Shown: in pieces, positions 23,128 to 33,313 of the stretch
How positions within the stretch are numbered: the first letter of the stretch is position 1
Layout of the letters: each line of letters starts with the position of its first letter
DNA from: Didymella arachidicola
Lineage: Eukaryota; Ascomycota; Dothideomycetes; Pleosporales; Didymellaceae
DNA: 64,000 nucleotides
Assembly (NCBI GenBank): GCA_016630955.3
Contig: CM049993.1
Span: forward strand, 1,612,001-1,676,000
Direction of reading: 5' to 3'
Notes under the pieces: model-generated
The model's database searches: none
Seen by the model: only the letters and a program-made list of their open reading frames with translations
What the model was told of the DNA's origin: nothing
Position numbers and translations under genes: made by a program

Positions 23128-24235
23128 TTAGATCTCCCGCATAGCATCCTGAATGCCAGCGTTCCACGTTTTGAGCAACTGCTCGTACTTCTTCTTCAAC
23201 TCGTTGCCTTCTCGAGCTTCCTTTCGCCTATCGTCAAGCTCAGCATGAAGCGACTCAATCTGGCCTTGCAGCTCGACCTTCTCTGCAGCCCACTCCTCTT
23301 GCTTCTGCGCCGTAATGCAACCAACTAGGTCGTTGAACCTGTTCTCCAATTCATCTGAGCGTTGGACAGGACGAGGCGCAGGCGTGCGGTTGCGACGGGC
23401 TGGCGGGAGACTCATAGTGCGGACACGTTTGGGAAGACCTGTTGTTTCTGTCAGCCGTGAACATGATCAAGAGATGGGACAGCTTCCGGTTGACCTCATC
23501 CTTGGTTACAGCTACGCTCATTCTGGTGAATGGTCGCTTGCAACTGGTCGCAGAGGTGCCCGTAGTAGGGACAGCCGGTGAAACTGGAAGTGCCACTGAG
23601 TCTTCGGCTTGGGCAGATTGTGAGTCACATTCTCCATAGATTAAAGCAGCCATCGCCTCCGCTCTCTTGTAGTTTTGGATTTTCTGTATGTGGACGCAGA
23701 GATCTTCGAGCCCACCGAGAAGCTCGACACGACGCTGAGACCGGAGTTCTTTAACCTTACCCATCAGGATGAAGGCGAAATTGACGAGGGAGTCGAGCTT
23801 AGAGCGACTCGTCTTGATAGCGGCAGCTCGCTCCGCTTCGTCAGTCGGCCACGAGCTTGGAGCAACGAGACTGAAGGGACCCTTGGGTCCAATATGGCGG
23901 GCAATGCCTTCGTCGGGGAACAAGTCCTCAACCCCATCTTCAAGCTGCACAGGCTGAGTACTATGACCGAAGACCTGATAGGACCACTGAACGGTGCTGT
24001 CATTGTGGTCAAGCTTTGCGAATAAAGGCTTGCCATTACGAAAGGCCGTGTTGTGCAAGTATCGGCCGGCTTCGATTAACTCGATCAGCTCGACCTTGTC
24101 ATCGATTGCGAAGTTGTGTTCCTTGATCTGGTATGCCGTACGTACGAGCTCGAAGGCGACGGGAAACTCCTTCACGGCGTTATCGATGAGGAAATCCCTC
24201 AGCTCGCTGCGAGACGCAGATGCATCGGACTCCAT
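23128..24235 (-). CDS. Hypothetical protein with C-terminal coiled coil
   Basis: Minus-strand frame from ATG at 24233-24235, just after a convincing 3' splice site (TTATTGTGCAG), so a 5' exon or 5'-UTR intron probably exists. The first ~215 residues look globular (ELRDFLIDNAVKEFPVAFEL, AGRYLHNTAFRNGKPLF, RSKLDSLVNFAFILMGKVKE). The frame then changes to one containing LPKRVRTMSLPPARRNR and a coiled coil (about 23330-23130: KVELQGQIESLHAELDDRRK) with a stop at 23128. The acceptor GCTGACAGAAACAACAG at about 23440 fits an intron; the donor must be in phase 1 (weak candidates TGTGACT or AGTTGC upstream). A frameshift is the alternative. No known family. The architecture resembles two other loci in this window (8.8-10 kb and 25.3-26 kb). 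Confidence 0.45.
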
Positions 24236-25262
24236 ATCTGCACAATAAGGTGTCAACATCTGCTCAACATGGATGGCCGTCCATGTACGTACCTTCAGGT
24301 GTTCGTTGTCTGCCGTGGCGCAAGGATGTTAGAGGAAGGAAGAGCGCAGACAAGAAGTGCAGCTACCAGCGCACCCTGAACAAGTAAAACCTGTCGTACT
24401 GCAAGATATCACGGTGAAGGTGGGTTTCACTTAAGCCAAAATACGAGCGTTAAGACTGTTTGCATGGCGAGGTGGCGTGTTGCAGGGAACGCGTGGTGAA
24501 CGCGATAGCAAACGAACTCGCCTCGCAGAACTTATGACGCGTATGCGAGGGGACAATAAAAGATCCTGAGTCAAGACCCTCTCGAGTTGACGATATCAAC
24601 GAAGTCGCAATTCGGCATTGTGGGCCCCAATTTTCTAAGCCTGTCTCCTACATTCAGCAGGTTCACATGCGCTGCTACTGCACGCTCGTAGACGTGTCGA
24701 ATACTCCCCAGTTGCTACAGACTGTGATCTAAACCCCCTGAGCTTCATGTCAGCCATGATGGCTATTGAAACAGCCACTTCGGAGCTCTTGTTACTTTCC
24801 CCATAGCTTGCAGTCCTTCTCTTCCCACTTCGTGGTCTTGCGCCTAGCCTGCTCGACCTCTGCTTTCACCTTCATCAGCTGCACCCCTGCATCTATAGCT
24901 AATTCTGACTTGATTGCAACTTGATCCAAAATCCATGTCTTCGGACTCTAAGGTCTAACGTTGTACTGACCTGTGTACCCCTAGGCAAGGACCAGGGAAC
25001 GCAATAGTTGGCAGCTGGGCTCCAGAATTCGAGGCATTCGCGTGGACTTGGAGCAGGCGGAAGCGAAGTGGAAAATGCAATAGGGCTTCAGCAAGAGAAG
25101 AAAGGCAGGAACACCGACGACAGTGAGATCTTAGGTGCCCAAGAAGCGCTCTTCAGAAGACTTATTGGACCCGTGTCTGAGATAGTATGTGTGATATCAT
25201 TAAAACGATCGGAAATGGAAGTAGCAAACTTCTCAGTCTCTTCGGAACTACGCTACATCGAC
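24236..25262. other. About 1 kb between two coiled-coil loci, no supported gene
   Basis: The part next to 24235 (24236-24300) looks like an intron with donor GTACGT, implying transcribed leader sequence of the 23.1-24.2 kb gene. Beyond that I find only short frames on both strands, such as 25008-25310 plus, which overlaps the tail of the opposite-strand gene and has no domain. Confidence 0.4.
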
Positions 25263-26066
25263 TACATGTACAGGAGCCGTTCCGGGTCCGCAATGGAGAC
25301 ACAGCGGTAATATGTAAAGGTCCATGTCCAACGAAACTGCGAGACCCAAAATCGATATCCACCGCCGCAATCTTTGTGACCAAGCATCGCAAGTAGCGGC
25401 GTGGCGGCTCTCTTCAGCTCTTTATACTGTTCCCTCAATGCCTGGAGCTCCGCCTCAGTCCCTGCATGACTATCGACCTGGGTCTGTTGCTTAGCGAGCT
25501 GGCGTATGAACGCATCGTTCCGAGTTTGGAAGTTGCTGTTTTCTTAGACAAGCTCGGTGATCTGAGTTGCGAGTTCATTATTCTTCGCCGCCAGGGCCTC
25601 CCTCTTTTGTGACCATTTGTTCTCGGCTTCCGCAAGGCACTGCAGTAGCAGAACTTGAGCAAAGCGTGCTACTTTGTCCATCAAGATGTCTTCCGAATAA
25701 TCTTGCTGTCGACTGTAGCTTCTGGTTTGCGGCTGAGCTCGACGCTCTCTTCTCACACCTTTGCTGACTTATAGGGAGACTGTCAGTTAATTTTGTGTCT
25801 CAATGTAGTTGTAACGCACCTCGAGCTCTGATCTCGATCTGAGCTGCGGAGATCGTTCCTGCTCCTCGTTTAGGAGCGCCTTGCCCTGCCTCTTGTGCTC
25901 GACGGCGGCCGTAGGGAATGTAGTCTGTGATGAGCCCTACTGTCAGACGCCTGAGAGGAGATTGTGCGGAAATGGAGTGGACGTGCAAGCGCTCTGTCAC
26001 TGTCTCAGTGCCATCTTTGCTTGGGGCAGCAAGTCTCTCCTCTCCTACCGCACTATCGAGTGACAT
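25263..26066 (-). pseudogene. Coiled-coil protein gene with an in-frame TAA stop
   Basis: Start ATG at 26064-26066 (MSLDSAVGEERLAAPSKDG). Exon 1 ends at about 25810 and a 62-nt intron (donor GTGCGT, branch ACTGAC, acceptor AAAG) leads in frame to RARGVRRERRAQPQTRSYSR and a long coiled coil (ENKWSQKREALAAKNNELAT, then QITELV). There a TAA (25544-25546) interrupts the frame. The same frame continues open for about 90 more codons, still coiled-coil for the first 50 (ENSNFQTRNDAFIRQLAKQQ, then EAELQALREQYKELKRA), and stops at 25263-25265. Continuation of heptads across the stop argues that the intact ancestor was longer. A truncated 150-aa product ending at the TAA is also possible. No family recognised. 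Confidence 0.5.
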
Positions 26067-26679
26067 GATGAATGACAGAAGAGTGAAAGCGCTGAGCGAA
26101 GAACACTATACGATACACTGTTTGACATCAGTGGCATGATAATGACGGAGGATTCGTGTGGAGAGATCTGACGAGAGAAGCAGTTCTGCGTGCGCGTCGT
26201 GTTTTTGTGTTGAGAGAGCAAAGATGCACTTCTAAAAGAGCCGGATGCAAAGTGATCCAAGCCCAGGGGAAAGTGAAAGAGAGCAAGATTGGCGGCGATT
26301 GCAGTTCCACGATCATGTGCTGAAGAACGTTTATGAGGAGCACACTGGAAAGGCATTTTGAAAAAAAAAGTGACGCGAGAATGGTAGTCAACATTGACGA
26401 GGGAGTGTCAGTTGATAGCATTGCGAGTCCTCCCAGAGCTGCTGAGCGCTGAAATGAGTCCACGGTCGATTACAGCAGGTGACAGACGGAGAGAGGTGAG
26501 TGGTAGATATGGTGACCTCGAATCAGGGTATTTGCGCCACCGTATGAGAAAACCCTATCTAATCCCAAAACGCCAGCTCGCTAAATGCATGGTATCAACG
26601 TGGGGCCGAAAACACAAAACGCCAATCTGGTCATGACCAAAGCCAATACAACCATCCTTGCGGCGCACCAAAGTCCCGA
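26067..26679. other. Spacer upstream of the disrupted coiled-coil gene
   Basis: Contains frames of up to about 110 codons on the minus strand (26045-26463) that lack domains and overlap each other, and a short A9 run near 26360. Likely promoter and 3' flank of the RTA1-like gene. Confidence 0.4.
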
Positions 26680-27705
26680 TCAAACCTGCTCATGAGGCCT
26701 TTGAGACTGGAAATCCTCAGGCTTGAGATCTCTCAACTCCGCCTCAGGCTGCCCACCCGTCATACTGATCTCATCCTTCTCTTTCATTGCCCTGACCTTG
26801 TCCAGCTGGAAACCAGTGTAGCTCCTCGGTAGATAGCGCCCTGGATGCCACACAGTAAAAACGATCAGCACTGCAAAGATAGGCAGCGCGTCGAATGTCC
26901 AGAAGCACCACTCGTGGCTCTGCAGGTAGATGAGACCATAGTCCCGGTCGTGCGGGATCTCCATTGTCCGGTACATGGCACGCATAGCGATGAGTACGGA
27001 TGAGAGATTGATGGTGTAGCTGAGCTTACGCCAGAGCTTCATATCGCCGAGGTCGAAAGCACGCCAGTGCCGCGAAATGACAAAGTAGCGGACGCCGATG
27101 ATGCTGAAGGACATGAAACACATCATCTGCAACACCAGGCCAAGTACCAGGATGACACGGCCGGGTAGCGCTTTGCGCTCAGCTACCTCGATCGAGCGGG
27201 AAGCTGAAGGGTCATGGTCGTACTGATGGCTGATCTGGCTGGCGCCTACGAGCTGAATGAAGAAGGAGAATAGGTCGAAGATGACGAAGGTCGGTGTGAT
27301 CCATTCTGGAAAACACCACAGTGTCTTGAAGTTGAGGGCGTAAGTCGGGCACGAAAACCAGACGACACGTGAGAAAGCGGTGTAACATGCGGCGGCCAGG
27401 AAAGAAGGCGCGAGCAAGATCATAAGCCAGGAGATGAGGAACGGGATGTCTTTGAACTCGTCGAGAGATGATGCGAGTCGACAGATGTGGCCGAGCACAA
27501 GCATCACGATGGCAATGATTGCTGCCCAGAAGAACCACGCCCTATGTCGAACATACTGGTAGATAGAAAAGATGGAGATTAAGATGACTATTGCGGCGCC
27601 AACGCTAGCGAGAGGGACTGATGGGTCGTAGATGTATGGGTTGACGATGTGATGAGCTGCAAGTGTGATGTTAGCTGTGTCGCAAAGATCATCCCCAGCT
27701 CTCAT
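26680..27705 (-). CDS. RTA1-like multipass membrane protein
   Basis: Single-exon frame from ATG at 27703-27705 (an in-frame TGA lies just upstream) giving 341 aa. Seven hydrophobic segments are visible: VGAAIVILISIFSIYQYV, WFFWAAIIAIVMLVLGHICR, LISWLMILLAPSFLAAACYT, ITPTFVIFDLFSFFIQLVGA, VILVLGLVLQMMCFMSFSII, LSYTINLSSVLIAMRAMYRT, WCFWTFDALPIFAVLIVFTV. RTA1 family landmarks include LAPSFLAAACYT, FDLFSFFIQLVGA and the RxMYRTxE...HEWxFWxFDxxP block. Members include Rta1/Rsb1 of yeast, tied to sterol-drug resistance and sphingoid-base export; individual substrates are rarely known. The cytosolic tail is Glu/Lys-rich. Intact, in contrast to neighbours. Confidence 0.9.
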   Translation of the reverse strand: MRAGDDLCDTANITLAAHHIVNPYIYDPSVPLASVGAAIVILISIFSIYQYVRHRAWFFWAAIIAIVMLVLGHICRLASSLDEFKDIPFLISWLMILLAPSFLAAACYTAFSRVVWFSCPTYALNFKTLWCFPEWITPTFVIFDLFSFFIQLVGASQISHQYDHDPSASRSIEVAERKALPGRVILVLGLVLQMMCFMSFSIIGVRYFVISRHWRAFDLGDMKLWRKLSYTINLSSVLIAMRAMYRTMEIPHDRDYGLIYLQSHEWCFWTFDALPIFAVLIVFTVWHPGRYLPRSYTGFQLDKVRAMKEKDEISMTGGQPEAELRDLKPEDFQSQRPHEQV

Positions 27706-29085
27706 GTCGATATTGAGGTCCACTCACTAGCTGCCCGTTTTGGCAAGTCCGCACTGCGGGGATCTAGAAGCGCAAGCACACCGAGCGTCGCAATCATCGT
27801 TCCGCTACGTATTCGCGTGCCGAATGTATTTTGCCAGAGTGGTAGTCGACACCCTCGAGCTCATGGCCAGATGCTACGACTCCTCGGGTTTGGCGGCAGC
27901 AGCATGGTCTTGTAGGGAGTGGAGAGGAAGACCAAGAGACCCGCAACATCATGGCTAAGAAAAGGCGCAGGGACCTGGCGGCATCATAAACTTCTATGAG
28001 CTGGAGGACAAGACTTGGCGGGCGGACGGATGCCGAGACCATGGGTAACGAGTACGCGTTCAGGGTTGCTCGATGCACTTCTGGGTCGCAGATTTCGCTG
28101 CGCCTTCAATGCAATCAATGAAGGACACCTGCGCCTGTGGCTATGCTGTGATCTGGAATCCCACCAAATAAGAGCCATTGTGATTGCGACTCTGAACACA
28201 GTACGTACAGAATTCGATCTCCAAGCCGGATGCAGGCAACTTTCGCGCCCAAAGTTGTCAGCACGTGAGGCGCGGCATCTGGGCGCCAAGTTGTTGTGAG
28301 TCGAACAACGCTCTCTGCCTTGCAGTTGGCGCGCTCCGAGCCGGCCTTGGTGGCGGGACGCCGCGCAGACAGCGCTGACTACGAGCAGCGAGAAACGGTG
28401 GAAGCAGCGGAGGATCGTCATCACGTTTCTCCTCAGGAGACGCGATTTGACAGGACGCTTTGCACTTGAGCCAAGATCAGCCAAAACACTTTGGACATGA
28501 GTGCTCAGCAATTCGCCCGAAGCCCTCGCCAAAGCCATATCCTCGTATCTACTTGGTTACATTGGCGTCGCTTGTGATCAGGAGGGACTTGCGCGGCTTC
28601 GTCTTTGCCGTTGTTGGTAGCATTGTAACGGTGAGCGAGCGGGAGGCTGCATCCCTGCAGCTACACAGGACGTGCGCGCAATGCGCAGGCAGAGACAAGA
28701 AGACATCGCCAGACTTTGCCTTGTGGTCCGTAAGGTCTGGTGTTTCAAGGTTTGATGTGGTTTCTTGCAGGCTTGGATGGTGGTCAAGGCAGAGGTTCCC
28801 GGAGGATAATCGATCCGCGATGGATTCCACGGGAGCTAATCTACTCCTGTCTGGCGTACCCTTCGATCCCACTGTACATCGCGAGTGGGATGTAGCTACC
28901 CATCGTATTGCAGTATCTACTTGCATTTCACATTGGTACTAGTAGTCTTTTCGAGCAGCGGACACTGAGATCTCAGGCGCTCCACGGGCAAAACCGGAAT
29001 TATGTCCAAATCCCCTGTTTCACCGCAGAAACACCCTTCAACCCAATGCGTGGACTTTCGTAACGCACGCGAGCGTGCCGCGAAT
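27706..29085. other. About 1.4 kb with no supported gene
   Basis: Frames of up to 184 codons (27984-28538 minus; 28460-28942 plus) overlap on opposite strands, lack domains and are rich in Arg/Ser/His of the sort produced by chance in GC-balanced DNA. No tRNA, repeat or transposon end seen. It forms the right margin of the accessory stretch. Confidence 0.4.
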
Positions 29086-30976
29086 CTACTCGTCATCAAA
29101 CTCGGCATGTTCTAGGGTCTTGCCCTGACCGTCCTTCTTGACTCCGTTAATCTCGATCTCCTCCTCGTAATCTGGGAGACCCTTCGCCAGCCAACGCACT
29201 TCTTTCGGCTTGTTGTCCATCCAGAGCTCGTTCGGAAGCCAAGTGTAGAAGCTGCAATGCGTCTGCTTGACTTCGTCTAGGATGATGATGTCGCCTTCGA
29301 GAGTTACGATGCTCGCATCGAGCTTCATGCCGACAAAGCATTCCACAAGAACACGTTCCTCGACCCAGAACTCAAAGTTTCTGCTCTGGTTCATCATGTG
29401 AGGGCCTCCAAACGGATACTTGTCCTTTGGTAAATCCCACTCGTCGCAGTTCTCGGTGTCCCAGACTTTGCAGACGAGTTTGCCAAGTGGTTCAAGGTGG
29501 CCGAGCTTACTCCTAACAGTCTCAGACTGCACGGCAAAGACGTCTCTCGTGGTGTCATCGGGTAAGATAATTGCGATCACTTCGAGGCCGGTTGATTCGT
29601 TTTTGAGAATCTTCAGGCTCGGGGCACCGACAAGGTCCTGCTGGTCATCCGTTCCCAAGGCGGCAACACCAGTACTGAACTTGATGCGCGCTTCTTGCTC
29701 ACGAAGACCCATCTCGCTGACATTGATACCATCTTCTTCAGCCTCTTGAGCCCAAGATCTATCGCCAGCAAACAAACCAGCATGTGCACCGCCGAAGAGA
29801 GTGCTCGCTGATGTGTTGAAGTCACCAGGAAGAGCGAGACCTGCGGCATCGACCTTGATGAGCTCGCGCTCAGCGACATCGCACGTCTTGAGGGCCGCTT
29901 GCAGCTGAAAATCGTACTCCGGGCAGACGCGGTGGTACCGCAGATAGTTATAGAACGAACGAAGAACCTGACAGGCGGTCTTGATAACAGCAGGCGCATA
30001 GCCGCAATGGGCAGGGTACCAGGATGACCTGAGATCGTCAGCAGATCTACAAAAGTCCGTGTGGGCAATTTGTGACTGACAGGAAGGCCGACCCAACTCC
30101 AACGAAGTCAACAGCCCACTGCTTTTCATCCTGGCGATCCCAGGGCACTTTGTGAATGGCAGTAGCTCGTGCAATATCCTCTGCATCCATCTGCTTCATT
30201 TCTGTCTGCGATAGGCCTTGGTACATACGCGGCCCAGAATCGACACCTCCATAGCGCATGAGCTTGTCGAAGACCTTTGAGTACATCTCGTGCATACGTC
30301 GCCTCTGCTTAAAGCGCTGGATGGCGATCTCGATGCGCTCGACGAAAGGCTTGTCTTCATCATAAATCCTGTCCTCTTCTTCAGCTTCCATCGGCGTGAT
30401 AGGTGGCTCGACATAGGTCTCCTCGAAGCCAGTGGGTTTCAGCATGTTCTTGGACGTGCCTGGCGGGTAAACCTTCTTCTGCTGTAGGTGAAGCGCCATT
30501 GGGTACACAGCAGGCTTACGGGTACGAGGATCGAAGGCGATATCGTCTTCCTCCTTGCAGAAGTCCTCGTCGAGGAGAGTCTTGCCTTGGAGAGGAACCT
30601 TGCGCTTGATTGTCTTTCCATCAGCGGACACTTCAAGAAACGTGCTCTTGCGCAGGGCAGTAACGACGAGCGACTTGGGCTTGTAGGACCTCATCTTCTT
30701 GAAGCCGCAGATGCGGCTGATCGACACCGGTATATTCTCACGCCCGCCACATTGCTGCAGGAGATGGAGATCCGTGGGCAGATTCTCGTCCGAGAAGTAG
30801 AACTCGACCTGGCCGATGGTGAGCGCTTATTGAAGAGAACAGACCGAATGCGCCCTTACCTGTCGACGGATAGTGTCACCTTCTGGATGATCGTCTTGAG
30901 CAGCTACAGCTTGTGCCTTGGCCTGCGCCAGCAGCTCAGGCGTGATGTTGAGTGTCGGGGACTCTTCTGCGGACAT
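29086..30976 (-). CDS. Argonaute-chaperone subunit Arb1 with an N-terminal La motif
   Basis: Minus-strand exons 30976-30860, 30808-30081 and 30028-29086 (introns of 51 and 52 nt; donors GTAAGG and GTCAGT, acceptors CCAG and CTCAG) join to give 595 aa. Residues about 40-112 form a La-type winged helix: VEFYFSDENLPTDLHLLQQ, ISRICGFKKMRSYKP, LVVTALRKSTFLEV. From about 185 the sequence matches the Arb1 family: DKPFVERIEIAIQRFKQRRR, the GGVDSGPRMYQG loop, VDFVGVGSAFLSSWYPAHCG, FYNYLRYHRVCPEY, LPGDFNTSASTLFGGAHAG, and the C-terminal CSFYTWLPNELWM. In S. pombe, Arb1 with Arb2 and Ago1 forms the ARC complex needed for siRNA maturation and H3K9 methylation; S. pombe Arb1 is about 400 aa. Family identity is from memory of conserved blocks. 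The La motif sits in the same frame and crosses a clean intron. Confidence 0.8.
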
Positions 30977-31603
30977 CTTGCGTTGATCTTTACTGTATGA
31001 AAATGGCCAGGTAGGAAGAAAAGACAAAATGTGAGAGAAGATAATCGAGTCGATGTTGTAAAGGTACCAGGTTCGGTAAGAGGTCAAACGCACAAGGCGG
31101 GTATCCATCACCGCAGCGCTATAGGTGAAGGAGCGAGGAGGTGAGTCTGACCGGATCGATGGTTACCTAGAATCTCTACATGATATGGACTGCTCAACAT
31201 GGCGCACGCAGCCATCCTACGTGAGCCTGAGCGATGCGATATCACCATGTGCCCAAAACCGCTCAGGGCCTCGTGCAATCTACTGTGATCCTGCATACCG
31301 GACAGCTTCGCCATCTATGAGACCAACAGTAATACGAGTGATTCTTATACAACATGACAGATGCAATTTTTGTTGAAAGTGAACAAAGAGAGAGGGGTGT
31401 TGACCTGAATGATTGTTCCTGATGGACGCCTAACTCGGCCCTCTTTCGTCATCAACCGAATCTGACTCGTGGACCCTGGCGGCCGTTGCATCGCGGGGTA
31501 GCCGTGTTGACACACCCCAAACAGCTTGCACTCTTCCACACTAGCCACAGGAACACAGCCAGCTTTACACAGCCATACCTCGATATCATCAAATTATACC
31601 AGC
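30977..31603. promoter_or_regulatory. Divergent region between the Arb1 and inositol kinase genes
   Basis: About 630 bp separate the two starts. Short frames on both strands have no domain. A minus-strand frame upstream of 30976 (to about 31111) carries an extra ATG but reads through an unlikely Tyr/Phe-rich leader, so I kept the ATG at 30976. Confidence 0.4.
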
Positions 31604-32650
31604 ATGGCAACCAAGACGTTCGACTCCTCTAAGCTGCAAGCATTTGGCAACGCAGCGGCCGGACAGTAAGCACGGCCAAAGCCACTGCCTTGCTGATACT
31701 GATCAACTTCAAGTGATGGCGTCCTTAGCGATGAATCTGGCGCAGTCGTGGTCAAGCCATGCACAGCAGCCGAGATCAACTTTTACGAGACCGTAGCCTC
31801 TTCGCATTCCGACCTTCTCCCCCACCTGCCGATCTTTATGGGCCAGCTGTCCCTCGACTCCACCGCTGAGGCTGCTGAAGACACTGGCACCATTGAAACC
31901 GCCGACGGCACCACTGAGCGTCTTCACGGCAAGAAGCTTGCGACAGATTTGCATATCGTCCTTGAGAATATCACACACGGCTTCAAGAAGCCCAATGTCC
32001 TGGATCTGAAGCTCGGCGCACAACTATGGGATGACAACGCGAAGCCCGAGAAGCGTGCACGCCTCGACAAAGTCAGCGCAGAGACGACAAGTGGCAGTCT
32101 GGGCTTCAGAATAGCTGGCATGCGGACTTGGCTGGGCGCATCACCGCCGGGCGTGCCTGAAGACCTGAAGTCGTACGTAGAACAAGATAAGGAGGGTGGT
32201 TACTGGGTGTACAACAAGATGTACGGGCGTAAATTTAACGCCGAAGATATTGATGATGGTTTCACCGCCTTCTTCCCTCAGGGCACCGAGGCTGAGAAGG
32301 CAAGGGCGAGAGAGGTGCTTGCATACTTCCTGGGCGAGGTCAAGGACATCCAAGAGGCATTCGAGGCCAAGGAGAGCAGAATGTACAGCGCGAGTATTCT
32401 GCTTGTTTACGAAGGCGATGTCGATGAGTACGAGAACACGAAGAAGATCTTGAGGTCTGCACGACTTGAGACAGACGATGAGGAGGATGAGGATGAAGTC
32501 GTGCCAAAGTTGGCAGCTGTCAAGATGATTGACTTTGCACACGCAGCTTTTACGCCAGGACAAGGGCCGGACGAGAATGCGCTGAAGGGTATGAGGAACA
32601 CAGCGAACATTCTGAAGAGGCTCTTGGACAAGGCTGAGAAGGACACTTGA
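31604..32650 (+). CDS. Inositol polyphosphate multikinase (IPK family, Arg82-like)
   Basis: Exons 31604-31665 and 31714-32650 (48-nt intron, GTAAGC...CTGATC...AAG) give 332 aa. Splicing restores AAAGHDGVLSDESGAVVVKP, the usual N-terminal block. The signature PxxxDxKxG appears as PNVLDLKLG, followed by SLGFRIAGMRTW and the metal-binding KMIDFAHAAF near the C-terminus. An acidic insert (DDEEDEDEVV) lies before the last block. The family phosphorylates inositol 1,4,5-trisphosphate and higher forms; yeast Arg82 is nuclear and also stabilises ArgR-Mcm1. Size fits IPMK better than the larger IP6 kinases (Kcs1), though the substrate cannot be settled from the sequence. Confidence 0.9.
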
Positions 32651-33313
32651 ACATCTCACAATTTTGCTGCGATTTAGCGTATAGATCAATCAACACGCGT
32701 TTCTGACATTGGGACATAAGCCTTCTGTGTCTTCGATTTGCACAGGTCATTGACGAGAACAGTGCCCATAGAGACATCTCCGTTCGCCTCCAGACTACAG
32801 CCGGCCCATGTACAGCAACACTGCCATATTCACATCAACGAAAATGCATGGCATCGAGATAGCTGCTCAAAGCTGGAATTACTCCGCCTCCGCCGTCCCT
32901 GGCCACCCCCTAGACACCTGCAACTATCTGTAGGCGTATGTGACTGTCCACGAAACCAATTTAGACCCATCAGAGGAGGGCAACGTCTTGCTAATCACCA
33001 GTTCTTGCAGAGACCTTTGCGGGAGCACGTCCTGACATGGTTCAGATGCGCGATGTACTGGAGGCCGGGGCCAGCGTGAGCTCACTTTCACTGCTTATTC
33101 TCTAGCGACTGTATGATCGCCAGCTACCGTTTGCTACCCACATTTGAAAAGCCCTTACACCTCTTCACGTCGCCAACTCTTCAACCTACCACCTGCATTT
33201 TCTCCACTGACACCTCACACTCTTTTGGTCCCCACCCACGCTCTTTGGTCCGCCAGCAACGCGTCTCTCCTTCTTGTCTCCATAACTGCAGCAAACAAGA
33301 CACTTATCGCGCA
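32651..33313. other. Spacer between inositol kinase and coiled-coil gene
   Basis: No supported ORF. The last 200 bp before 33314 are C/T-rich with short CA-rich tracts, as expected of a fungal promoter and leader. Confidence 0.45.

Noticed and set aside
27984..28942. Overlapping frames of 160-184 codons on both strands
   Set aside because: No domain, no splice structure, Arg/Ser/His-rich chance composition.
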